Shown here: positions 22,737 to 32,313 of the stretch, piece after piece
Layout of the letters: each line of letters starts with the position of its first letter
Numbering within the stretch: position 1 is the stretch's first letter
NCBI GenBank assembly: GCA_002919235.1
Contig: PKEX01000031.1
Coordinates: forward strand, 1-48,160
Reading direction: 5' to 3'
Length of the DNA stretch: 48,160 nt
Source of the DNA: Clostridia bacterium
Lineage (GTDB): Bacteria > Bacillota > Limnochordia > DTU080 > RSA5
Notes under the pieces: generated by a model
The model's input: the letters and a program-made list of their open reading frames with translations, nothing else
Told to the model about the DNA's origin: nothing
Database searches by the model: none
Made by a program: the position numbers and the translations under genes

Positions 22737-23823
22737 CGTGCCACCCTCCTATCCGGTCCGGGGTCACTTTTTGGCAGAATCCAGCGGCCAGCTCCGCGGC
22801 AGCCGCCACGTCGGCCAGCTCCACCACCTCGACCGGGCTGTGCATGTACCGCAGCGGAATGCTGATGATCCCGGTGGGGATGCCCTGGAGCGCCACTTGG
22901 ATGGGCCACGCGTCCGTTCCCGAGTGGCCGGGGAGGACCTCTACCTGCACCGGAATCTCACGCTCCGCTGCCGTCTCCAGGAGGAGCTCCCGCAGCTGCG
23001 GGTGGACGTTGGCGCCGGTGGAGACGGCCGGCCCCTTTCCCATCTCGATGGTCTCCCGCTTGGCCAGGCCGGGCATCCCGGCGAACCCCACGTCGATGGC
23101 GACGGCGGCGTCGGGTGCCACTGCGTGGGCGGCGGCCGCGGCGCCGCGGGTGCCGACTTCCTCCTGGCTTGTCGCGACCAGGACCACTTCGGCCGGACGC
23201 TCGCTCTCCTGGAGACGGCGGAAAGCCAAGAGGGCCGCGGCCAGGCCCGCCCGGTTGTCGAGGGCCTTGGCAGTGTAACGCCCGGCCCCGAGGCGCATGC
23301 CGGGGCCCACAAAGCTCACGACGTCACCGGGACGCACCCGGGCGCGCACTTCCTCCGGGCTCAGTCCGAGGTCGATGAAGAGGTCGTCCCAGGCAGGCGG
23401 CTTTGACCGCTCTTTCGCCGCGGTGAGGTGCGGCGGCGTGCTCCCCACGATGCCGGGAAGCGGCCCGCCCCGGGTGTGGACCACCACGTCGGACGCCAAG
23501 AGGTTGCGGATGTCGACGCCCCCCACGGGCAGGACCCGCAGCGCTCCGCTGTCGTCGTCGATGGAGGCCACCACGAGGCCGATCTCGTCCATGTGCGCCG
23601 CCAGCATCACCCGGGGCGCCCGCCCGCCTTCGGGAGCCCGGGTCGGGTGGAGGCGGGCGATGACGTTGCCCAGCGCGTCCGTCGACAGCTCGTCGGCGAA
23701 GGAGAGGAGCCTTGCCAAGAGCGCTCTCATGGGCGCCTCGCGTCCTGAGACGGCGGAGACGGAGGTGAGCTCGTCGAGGAGCGCGGCCACTTCGCTTTCC
23801 CTGTCCGCTTCGATGTCAGCCAC
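22708..23823 (-). CDS. M42 family aminopeptidase, first copy
   Basis: A 371-residue M42 peptidase paralogous to the next gene. Metal and catalytic segments are AAHMDEIGLVVASID, KALDNRAGLAAA, TSQEEVGTRGA and LRYMHSP. At the bridging Asp the second copy has LDDR and this one LDNR; many M42 proteins have Asn there, so activity is expected. The chosen GTG at 23823 has AGGAGGG 10 bases upstream; an ATG at 23901 would add 26 residues with no family match. It overlaps the downstream copy by 29 bases. Substrate preference cannot be told. Confidence 0.92.
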   Translation of the reverse strand: MADIEADRESEVAALLDELTSVSAVSGREAPMRALLARLLSFADELSTDALGNVIARLHPTRAPEGGRAPRVMLAAHMDEIGLVVASIDDDSGALRVLPVGGVDIRNLLASDVVVHTRGGPLPGIVGSTPPHLTAAKERSKPPAWDDLFIDLGLSPEEVRARVRPGDVVSFVGPGMRLGAGRYTAKALDNRAGLAAALLAFRRLQESERPAEVVLVATSQEEVGTRGAAAAAHAVAPDAAVAIDVGFAGMPGLAKRETIEMGKGPAVSTGANVHPQLRELLLETAAEREIPVQVEVLPGHSGTDAWPIQVALQGIPTGIISIPLRYMHSPVEVVELADVAAAAELAAGFCQKVTPDRIGGWHGVSLAGSAE

Positions 23824-24010
23824 CGGTGAAAAACCCTCCTCAGCGTCTACTGGGTGCGCGCCGCCCGTTGAACGAGGCAGGGCGCGCAGGTGGGATTTCA
23901 CCTAGCGCAGGGCGGTCACCTTTCCGGAAACGCCCCGGCGCGGGGCAGGCCAAGGCGCGAACCCGCGCCGGCGAGAACAGGGTGAGGGCCGAGAAGAAGA
24001 CCGGGGGCGG

Positions 24011-24526
24011 TCAGCAGGCCGCCTTGCCGCCTGCGGCCGCCGGGCGCGAGGACGAGAGAAGGCAGCACAGGTGGTTTTCCTGGATCTCCCGGCGGACGGC
24101 GGCGCCGATGGGCTCCGCGATCATTTTCTGGTAGTCGTCGAGGCTGATGGGGATCCTGAGCTCCTTGAGCAACAAGAACCCTTGCACGAACGCCGCGATC
24201 TCCACTTCGTCGGGCACGTCGAGCCAGTGCATCCCGTGCACCTCCCGGCGCCGCTCGGGATTTTGGTCGAAATCCACGGCGTGTCCCATCTCGTGCGCCA
24301 GGATGACCACCAGGTAGGTGAGGGACTGAGAGGTGAGGTCGGGCTCCCAGACCAGGATCGCCCGCCGGCCGGGGTGGTAGAGCCACTGCTCCCGCACCGG
24401 GCTGCGCTCGAACGAGATGCGCAGTTCCTGAGCCTTTGCCAGGAGCCTTTGAACGAACGGGTTCGGCGGAAAGCGCGAGACCAAAGTGTCGTGAAGCTCT
24501 CTGCACTGGCACGGGCCGGACGGCAA
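24011..24526 (-). CDS. HExxH zinc-peptidase-like protein
   Basis: A 171-residue protein with ILAHEMGHAVDFDQ at about residues 88-101, containing the HExxH zinc-binding and catalytic motif, preceded by a hydrophobic helix and followed by an acidic-rich helical region. A CQC motif lies near the N terminus and CC plus a final Cys near the C terminus. No signal peptide is visible. The TTG start has AAGGAGG 7 bases upstream; the longer frame to 24712 is not supported. It is 170 bases downstream of spmB on the same strand, which suggests, but does not prove, a spore-related function. I do not recognise the family. Confidence 0.7.
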   Translation of the reverse strand: MPSGPCQCRELHDTLVSRFPPNPFVQRLLAKAQELRISFERSPVREQWLYHPGRRAILVWEPDLTSQSLTYLVVILAHEMGHAVDFDQNPERRREVHGMHWLDVPDEVEIAAFVQGFLLLKELRIPISLDDYQKMIAEPIGAAVRREIQENHLCCLLSSSRPAAAGGKAAC

Positions 24527-24696
24527 GCGGCTCCCTCCTTTCCCCGGGGGCGTTCTGGCGCGCCGGCGGCGGCCGGGCTGCGGCCTGCGGTTCCCGCACG
24601 GCGCACACCGGTGTATGACTCGACCATTTCCCCAGCTCAGAATGGGGATCCTGCCGCGGGCGCCCCGCCAATTTGTGGCTGCCGCACCGGAGGCCC

Positions 24697-25230
24697 CTAT
24701 CCCAAGAGCCACCGAACCGCGGCCACCGAAGCGATGAACCCGGCCAGGTCCCCCAAGAGGCCCACCGCCACCGAGTGCCTGGCTTTGACGACGCCCACGG
24801 CGCCGAAATACACCGTGAGCACGTAAAACGTGGTTTCGGTGCTCCCCTGCATGGTGGAGGCGATGAGGCCGACGAGAGAGTCCGGGCCGTGCTCCTTGAG
24901 CAGTTCAGCCAAGACTCCCAGGGAGCCCGAGCCCGAGAGCGGGCGCAGGATCGCCAGGGGAAGGACTTCCGCGGGCAGGCCCAAGCGCTCCGCGGCGGGC
25001 CGGAGGAGGCCCAGCACGGCGTCGAGCCCGTGGGAGGCCCGGAAGACGCCGACGGCGACGAACATCGCCACCAGGTACGGCAGGATGCGGAAGGCCGTCT
25101 CCAGCCCTTCCCGGGCGCCTTCGCAGAAGACCTCGTACACCCGGACGCCCCGCAACAGCGCGACCCCTGGCACCAGCAGGAGAAGGGCGGGGATCACCCA
25201 GGACGAAAACGCCTGGACCAAGCCGCTCAC
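24697..25230 (-). CDS. spmB: Spore maturation protein B
   Basis: The 177-residue membrane protein has several hydrophobic helices and the nucleoside-recognition (Gate) domain pattern typical of SpmB, with LRPLSGSGSLGVLAELL near residue 96 and STMQGSTETTFYVLTVYFG near 125. SpmA and SpmB act in spore core dehydration and heat resistance in Bacillus and Clostridium. The GTG start overlaps the spmA stop as GTGA and has GGAGGT 7 bases upstream, a coupled pair. Length agrees with the family (about 178). Confidence 0.95.
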   Translation of the reverse strand: MSGLVQAFSSWVIPALLLLVPGVALLRGVRVYEVFCEGAREGLETAFRILPYLVAMFVAVGVFRASHGLDAVLGLLRPAAERLGLPAEVLPLAILRPLSGSGSLGVLAELLKEHGPDSLVGLIASTMQGSTETTFYVLTVYFGAVGVVKARHSVAVGLLGDLAGFIASVAAVRWLLG

Positions 25231-25814
25231 GGCCTCCACCTCCGCAGCTGGAAGAGGCGGTCGGCGGCGACGGCTGCCGCGGTGCCGGCCAGGGTGGCGA
25301 GGAGCGTGGTGACCACCACGGCCGCCGGTTGAGCCGAGCCGGCGGCGGCCCGGACGGCGATGACGGTGCTGGGGATCAGCGTGACGCCCGACGTGGAGAC
25401 GGCGAGAAAGGTGCACATGGCGTCGGAGGCCTCGTCCCGCCTGCCGTTGAGGTCCGCCAGGTCCTCCATGGCCTTGAGGCCCAAGGGAGTGGCCGCGTTG
25501 CCCAGCCCGAGCATGTTGACGGTGATGGCCATGAGGACGGAGGCGCTGGCGGGGTGCCCGGGCGGGATGGAGGGGAAGAGAAGGCGGACCAGCGGGGAGA
25601 GCGCCCGGGCCACCGCATTGGTGATCCCCGAGGCTTCGGCCACCTTGAGCATCCCGGACCAAAAGGCCAGGGCGCCGATGAGCCCAAAGGCGAAGACGAC
25701 GGCGTCTTCCGCGCCCTTGACCACGCCTTGCGTGACGGCGGTGGCGCCGTCAGCGCCTTGCAGGAACGCAAGCAGCACGCTGACGGCCAAGATGGCGGTC
25801 CAAATGAGGTTCAC
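25227..25814 (-). CDS. spmA: Spore maturation protein A
   Basis: A 195-residue membrane protein that starts VNLIWTAILA and shows the SpmA pattern: a Gate-type domain with FWSGMLKVAEASGITNAVAR near residue 50, LSPLVRLLFP near 73 and NMLGLGNAATPLGLKAME near 97. With SpmB it is needed for low water content of the spore core. The GTG start at 25814 has GGAGGT 9 bases upstream. Upstream in-frame codons to 25862 do not match the family. It is the first gene of the minus-strand spmA-spmB pair. Confidence 0.95.
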   Translation of the reverse strand: MNLIWTAILAVSVLLAFLQGADGATAVTQGVVKGAEDAVVFAFGLIGALAFWSGMLKVAEASGITNAVARALSPLVRLLFPSIPPGHPASASVLMAITVNMLGLGNAATPLGLKAMEDLADLNGRRDEASDAMCTFLAVSTSGVTLIPSTVIAVRAAAGSAQPAAVVVTTLLATLAGTAAAVAADRLFQLRRWRP

Positions 25815-25911
25815 CGGCCTTTCACCTCCGGGCGCGGCCCGTTCTGAGGACGCGGTCCTCACGTCAATCTACACGCCGCGCCGGCGCCCTTAGAACCCCA
25901 GCACCGGCCAG

Positions 25912-25983
25912 AGCCCGCCGGCGGGTCCGGGAGAGAAGCGGGCCCGCCGGGGGCTTCAGGAGAGGAGGGAGCCCGCCGGCGGG
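25912..25983. repeat. Repeated GCCCGCCGGCGGG units upstream of aminotransferase gene
   Basis: AGCCCGCCGGCGGG occurs at 25912-25925 and again at 25970-25983, with a related GGGCCCGCCGGGGG at 25940-25953. Each is near-palindromic; the first and middle units can also pair with each other into one long hairpin. They fill the divergent region between spmA and the aminotransferase gene. Confidence 0.5.
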
Positions 25984-26003
25984 GAAGATGGGAAGGAAGA
26001 GTC

Positions 26004-27176
26004 GTGCAGGAGGCGAGGCGCCTGATGTTTCAACGCCTGAGAGAGAGCCTGCCCGCGCTGCGGGACCGGGTCTATCTCAACACCGGCACCTCTGGGCCCG
26101 TCCCGGAGCCGGCCTTTGCGCGCCAGGTGGCGCTGCTGGAAACGTTCTTGCGGGAGGGCTTTTCGTCCCCGCCGGCGATGGCCGCCTACGCAAAGGCGCT
26201 GCGGGAGGCCCGCGCGGCCGTCGCGTCGGTCCTCTCCTGCGATCCGGAGCGGGTGGCCTTGACTCAATCCACCAGCGACGGCCTGGGGCTGGTCGCCTCC
26301 GGCCTGGATTGGCGCCCGGGCGATGAGGTGATCACCTCCGACCTGGAGCACGTGTCGGGCATCGCCCCGTGGCGGGAGCTGGCGCGGCGCAAGGGCGTGG
26401 TGGTGAAGGAGCTCGCGAGCGAAGACGGGTACCTGGAAGCCTCCCGCGTCTTGGACGCCGTGACCCCCAGGACCCGGCTCATCTGCATCAGTCACGTCTC
26501 ATACGCCACGGGAGCGGTGCTGCCCGTGCGCGAGGTGTGCCTAGGGGCCAGGGACGCAGGGGTCCTGGTGGCGGTGGACGGGGCGCAGGCGGCAGGGCAC
26601 CTCCCCGTGGACGTGAAGGAACTGGGCTGCCACTTCTACGCGCTGCCCGGGCAGAAGTGGCTCCTGGGACCGGAGGGGACCGGCGCGCTGTATGTGGCCC
26701 CGGAGGCCTTAGACGTGCTGGCGCCGTCGCGGGTCGGCTGGGCTTCCCTCTCTAGTGAAGGCGACGGCCTCAACCTGATCCAGCTCCACCGGGACGCCCG
26801 GCGGTTTGAGACGGGGACAGTGGACGCGCCGGCCTTCGCCGCGCTGGCGGAGTCCATCCGGATCCTGGAAAGCCTGGGATGGGAGGCGATCTTCACCCGG
26901 GCCCGCGCGCTGGCCCGGCGGGCCGCCCAGGGGTTGGCTGCCCTGCCCGGCGTGCGCATCCTTACGCCCCGGCACGCCGATTCGGGCCTCTTGACCTTCG
27001 CGGTGGAGGGCCTGGATCCCGAGCGGGTGGTGAAGGAGCTCTGGGAGAAGCGCCGGATCGTCATCCGTTCGATTCCCAAGCCCAGGGCGCTCCGGGCGTC
27101 CTTCCACGCGTTCAACAACGAAGGCGACGTGGAGGCCCTGGTGGCCGCCGTGGACCAGATGATCCGGAAAGCCTGA
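26004..27176 (+). CDS. Class V aminotransferase / cysteine desulfurase-like protein
   Basis: A 390-residue PLP enzyme of the class V fold (NifS/SufS/isopenicillin epimerase group). Visible parts: VYLNTGTSGPVPE near the N terminus, TQSTSDGLGLVASGL near 90, LEHVSG near 114, HVSYATGAVLP near 163, VAVDGAQAAGHLPVDV near 190 with the PLP Asp, and YALPGQKWLLGPEGTG near 213, whose Lys is the expected Schiff-base residue. No conserved loop Cys of desulfurases is seen near residue 340, so an aminotransferase, lyase or epimerase role is at least as likely. GTG at 26004 has AAGGAAG 4-6 bases upstream; ATG at 26025 with AGGAGG is an alternative. It is a single-gene unit. Confidence 0.85.
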   Translation: MQEARRLMFQRLRESLPALRDRVYLNTGTSGPVPEPAFARQVALLETFLREGFSSPPAMAAYAKALREARAAVASVLSCDPERVALTQSTSDGLGLVASGLDWRPGDEVITSDLEHVSGIAPWRELARRKGVVVKELASEDGYLEASRVLDAVTPRTRLICISHVSYATGAVLPVREVCLGARDAGVLVAVDGAQAAGHLPVDVKELGCHFYALPGQKWLLGPEGTGALYVAPEALDVLAPSRVGWASLSSEGDGLNLIQLHRDARRFETGTVDAPAFAALAESIRILESLGWEAIFTRARALARRAAQGLAALPGVRILTPRHADSGLLTFAVEGLDPERVVKELWEKRRIVIRSIPKPRALRASFHAFNNEGDVEALVAAVDQMIRKA

Positions 27177-27207
27177 ACCCGTTCGAGGGCGCCGGACCGC
27201 GCACCTC

Positions 27208-27238
27208 TTGCGCGCTCCGGTGCAATTCGTGGTATAAT
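27208..27238 (+). promoter_or_regulatory. Promoter of the ctsR operon
   Basis: TTGCGC at 27208-27213, a 19-base spacer and perfect TATAAT at 27233-27238. Transcription would start near 27245, directly before the CtsR operator, so bound CtsR would block RNA polymerase. Confidence 0.75.
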
Positions 27239-27248
27239 GACCACGAAA

Positions 27249-27265
27249 GGTCAAATAAGGTCAAG
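27249..27265 (+). promoter_or_regulatory. CtsR operator
   Basis: GGTCAAA-TAA-GGTCAAG matches the CtsR heptad direct repeat (RGTCAAA-NAN-RGTCAAA) with one mismatch in the last base. It lies between the promoter and ctsR, the standard autoregulated arrangement. Confidence 0.92.
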
Positions 27266-27312
27266 AAACCGTCATCCAAGATCAGCAGCAGAACCGTCGC
27301 GAAGGAGGTCCC

Positions 27313-27786
27313 GTGGGTGTGGGCACGCTTTCCGACAGCATCGAGAGGTACCTGAAAGGGCGACTTTCCCGTGCCGTCGAAGGCGTGATCGAGATCCGCC
27401 GCTCGGAAGTGGCCGAGCAGTTCGACTGCGTTCCCTCGCAGATCAACTACGTGCTGGAGACGCGCTTCACACCCCAAAGGGGATACTACGTCGAAAGCCG
27501 GCGAGGGGGCGGCGGATATATCCGCATCATGCGGATCTACCTTCGCCAGAAGCAGTCGATGTGGGAGTCGGTATGCGAGGAGATCGGGGAGAGCATCGAC
27601 GCGGCCCGGGCCGACTCCTTGGTGGCGCGGCTTGAGGAGATGGGTGTCCTCAACGCGCGGCGGGCCCTCTTGGTCCGGGGGGCGCTCCGCCATGAAACGG
27701 CGGGGATAAGCCCGCCTTGGGACGGCGTGATCCGGGCGAAGCTGCTCAAGTCCATGCTGTCGTTGGTGTTTCACGAAGGCGGTTGA
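27313..27786 (+). CDS. ctsR: Transcriptional repressor of class III stress genes
   Basis: The 157-residue protein has the CtsR DNA-binding half (LSDSIERYLKG, IEIRRSEVAEQFDCVPSQINYVL, TRFT) and the RGGGGYIRIMR beta-wing with the glycine-rich tip, which includes the Arg that McsB phosphorylates. The C-terminal half is the helical dimerisation part. CtsR represses its own operon and other clp genes by binding GGTCAAA repeats; a matching operator is present upstream. Starts: GTG at 27313 lies 4 bases and GTG at 27319 10 bases after AAGGAGG, so the second may be the real one. It heads ctsR-mcsA-mcsB-clpC. Confidence 0.95.
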   Translation: MGVGTLSDSIERYLKGRLSRAVEGVIEIRRSEVAEQFDCVPSQINYVLETRFTPQRGYYVESRRGGGGYIRIMRIYLRQKQSMWESVCEEIGESIDAARADSLVARLEEMGVLNARRALLVRGALRHETAGISPPWDGVIRAKLLKSMLSLVFHEGG

Positions 27787-27820
27787 TGCGTAGCCTGTGA
27801 AGAAGCGGGGTGAAGCCGCC

Positions 27821-28330
27821 GTGATGTGCGAGGCGTGCCATAAGGAACCGGCGACCGTTCACGTCACCCGGATCGTCAACGATCAAAAGACCGAGCTGCA
27901 CTTGTGCGCGCAGTGCGCCAAGGAACGAGGAGAGATCGAGATGAATGTCGAGCCCAGCTTCGCTTTTCACAATATCCTCGCGGGCTTCTTCGAGCCCGAG
28001 ACGGTCGTCGTCTCCCACCCGTCCCGGCCGGCGGCGCTCCGGTGCAGCAACTGCGGCCTGAGCCTTGCCGACTACCGGCGCATCGGCAAGCTGGGCTGCA
28101 GCCAGTGTTACGCCCAGTTCGAGCGGGAACTGGAGCCCTTGCTCAAGCGGATTCACCGCAGCGTCGAGCACACCGGCAAGCGGCCTAAGAGGCTGGCGGG
28201 CGGGCGGCTCGACGTCCGGCGGGAGATCGAACGGCTCCGGCGCGAGCTCCAGGAGGCCATCGCCCGGGAAGCGTACGAGGAGGCCGCTCGCCTTAGGGAC
28301 CAGATTCGCAGCCTTGAGCAGGGCTTGTGA
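27821..28330 (+). CDS. mcsA: McsA, zinc-finger activator of McsB
   Basis: The 169-residue protein has two Cys-rich zinc modules, CEACHKE...CAQCAKE near residues 3-37 and CSNCG...CSQCY near 70-95, and a C-terminal UVR motif (about 130-165, REIERLRRELQEAI). McsA stimulates the arginine kinase McsB and binds metals. Start is given as GTG at 27821 followed by ATG at 27824; GGGGTG lies 8 bases upstream of the GTG. An earlier GTG at 27797 is less likely. It is the second gene of the ctsR operon, 34 bases after ctsR. Confidence 0.94.
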   Translation: MMCEACHKEPATVHVTRIVNDQKTELHLCAQCAKERGEIEMNVEPSFAFHNILAGFFEPETVVVSHPSRPAALRCSNCGLSLADYRRIGKLGCSQCYAQFERELEPLLKRIHRSVEHTGKRPKRLAGGRLDVRREIERLRRELQEAIAREAYEEAARLRDQIRSLEQGL

Positions 28331-28346
28331 GGAGGGAGCGCAAGCC

Positions 28347-29420
28347 TTGTCCCTCAAAGATCTCATCAACAAGACGCTGAGCCAGTGGATGAAGGGGACG
28401 GGGCCCGAGCGGGACATCGTCATCGGCAGCCGGGTCCGCCTGGCGCGCAACTTGGCCGGCGTCCCGTTTCCGTCCATCGCGGATGACGAGCACAAGGCGT
28501 ACGTGATCAAAGAGACCAAGCGGGCCCTGCAGGCCACCAACGGCACCCTGGGCCGGATGGAGTTCATCCCCCTGGCCGAGGTGCCGCCGCTGGAACGGCA
28601 GCTCCTGGTAGAAAAGCACTTGATCAGCCCTGCGCACACTCAGAACGTGAAGCACAAGGCCGTCATCTTGCGGGATGACGAAGCGGTCAGCATCATGGTA
28701 AACGAAGAGGACCACTTCCGGATCCAGGCGCTCTTTCCCGGCCTGGCGCTGGAGGAGGCGTGGAAGCTCTGCTCCAGCGTGGACGATGCGTTCAGCGAGG
28801 TGCTGGACTTCGCCTACGGGGAGCGGTTCGGCTACCTTACCGCCTGCCCCACCAACGTGGGGACCGGGATGCGCGCCTCCATCATGATGCACCTGCCCGC
28901 CCTCACCATGACCGACCAGATCCGCAAGATGATCGGCGCCGTGAGCCGCTTCGGCCTGGCGGTGCGGGGGATCTACGGCGAGGGCACCGAGGTCCTGGGC
29001 AACATCTACCAGCTTTCGAACCAGATCACCCTGGGACACTCGGAGGAAGAGATCATCCAGCACCTCCAGAAGGTGACCATGCAGGTGCTGGAACAGGAGC
29101 GGGCGGCGCGCCAGCGGGTGCTGGCCCAGGATCGCCTCAGGCTCGAGGACCGGATCTACCGTTCGTACGGCATCCTGGCCAACGCCCGGCTCCTCGCGAC
29201 CCACGAGGCGATGCAGCTCCTGTCCGATGTCCGCCTCGGCATCGACCTGGGCATCGTGAAAGGGATCGAGCCCAGGATCCTGCAGGAGCTGATGGTGATG
29301 ATCCGCCCGGCCCACCTGCAGAAGCTGATGGGCCAGGAACTGGACGCTCCCGCCCGCGACGAAAAGCGCGCGGCCCTCATCCGGGAGCGGCTGCGCCTGG
29401 CGGAAAAAGAGGGCGGTTGA
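28347..29420 (+). CDS. mcsB: Protein arginine kinase McsB
   Basis: The 357-residue protein belongs to the ATP:guanido phosphotransferase family and phosphorylates arginine residues of substrates destined for ClpC, including CtsR. Family segments: SRVRLARNLAGVPFP near residue 28, YLTACPTNVGTGMRAS near 166 with the conserved Cys, GIYGEGTEVLGNIYQLSNQ near 210 and SYGILANARLL near 272. The true start is a TTG at 28347, 10 bases after GGAGGG; longer frames reading back into mcsA in another frame are shadow. It starts 16 bases after the mcsA stop, and clpC follows 59 bases after its end. Confidence 0.95.
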   Translation: MSLKDLINKTLSQWMKGTGPERDIVIGSRVRLARNLAGVPFPSIADDEHKAYVIKETKRALQATNGTLGRMEFIPLAEVPPLERQLLVEKHLISPAHTQNVKHKAVILRDDEAVSIMVNEEDHFRIQALFPGLALEEAWKLCSSVDDAFSEVLDFAYGERFGYLTACPTNVGTGMRASIMMHLPALTMTDQIRKMIGAVSRFGLAVRGIYGEGTEVLGNIYQLSNQITLGHSEEEIIQHLQKVTMQVLEQERAARQRVLAQDRLRLEDRIYRSYGILANARLLATHEAMQLLSDVRLGIDLGIVKGIEPRILQELMVMIRPAHLQKLMGQELDAPARDEKRAALIRERLRLAEKEGG

Positions 29421-29479
29421 GCCGCCCGGGCTGCACGGAGTCTTGAGGAGAGATTTTCACCAAGGGACGGTGATACACG

Positions 29480-31921
<2,442 letters not shown>

Positions 31922-31941
31922 ACCGGGGAGTGGCATGCACC

Positions 31942-31985
31942 GCGTGGGGAAGGGGCGGTTTTCCGCTCCTTCCCCACGCTTTTTT
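31942..31985 (+). terminator. Terminator of the ctsR-clpC operon
   Basis: A 17-bp perfect stem (31942-31958 with 31963-31979) with TTTT loop and a run of six T (31980-31985). It may also act on the convergent small membrane gene, as the other strand lacks a matching U-run. Confidence 0.95.
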
Positions 31986-32005
31986 CGGCGCGATCCGCAG
32001 CAGGG

Positions 32006-32191
32006 TTACTTGCGGATCTTCATCAAGAGGTTGGCGCTCAAGTAGACGGCCGCGAGCCACACCAGGCTGCTCACCACGGGAGCGGTGAAGACGTCGCCTT
32101 CCGCCAGAGCCGCGGCGCGGTTCGCCAAGAAGGCGAAGGTGACGATGGCCGCGACCGAGATGATCGCCACAATCCAGCGAAATACGAACAA
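32006..32191 (-). CDS. Small two-helix membrane protein
   Basis: A 61-residue product with two membrane helices (about 5-25 and 40-55) and a short charged end LMKIRK. The TTG at 32191 has GGAGGT exactly 7 bases upstream, which I prefer to the ATG at 32212. Its promoter region overlaps that of radA, which runs the other way. No family is recognised. Between clpC and radA many Firmicutes have PIN/TRAM or other small genes, but this one is not conserved to my knowledge. Confidence 0.65.
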   Translation of the reverse strand: MFVFRWIVAIISVAAIVTFAFLANRAAALAEGDVFTAPVVSSLVWLAAVYLSANLLMKIRK

Positions 32192-32253
32192 AGGTCTCAC
32201 CTCCGGCCGCATACCTTCGCCTTCCGGCGGCCCTCCACCTGCATGGCCTTCAG

Positions 32254-32283
32254 TTGTCACCCCGCCCCACCGCTTGCTATAAT
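32254..32283 (+). promoter_or_regulatory. Promoter of radA-disA
   Basis: TTGTCA at 32254-32259, 18-base spacer, perfect TATAAT at 32278-32283. The transcript would start near 32290, leaving a leader of about 24 bases before the radA ATG. This supports the ATG at 32314 over an earlier in-frame TTG inside the promoter. Confidence 0.85.
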
Positions 32284-32313
32284 CGAGGCGACCCCACATT
32301 TTTCACTTTTCAC

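Noticed and set aside
24600-24640. Sigma-E/G-like CATACA element upstream of the HExxH gene
   Set aside because: No matching -35 element at a proper distance; chance is likely.
25905-25985. CRISPR-like array from repeated GC units
   Set aside because: Only two to three palindromic units with unequal, GC-rich gaps and no cas genes.
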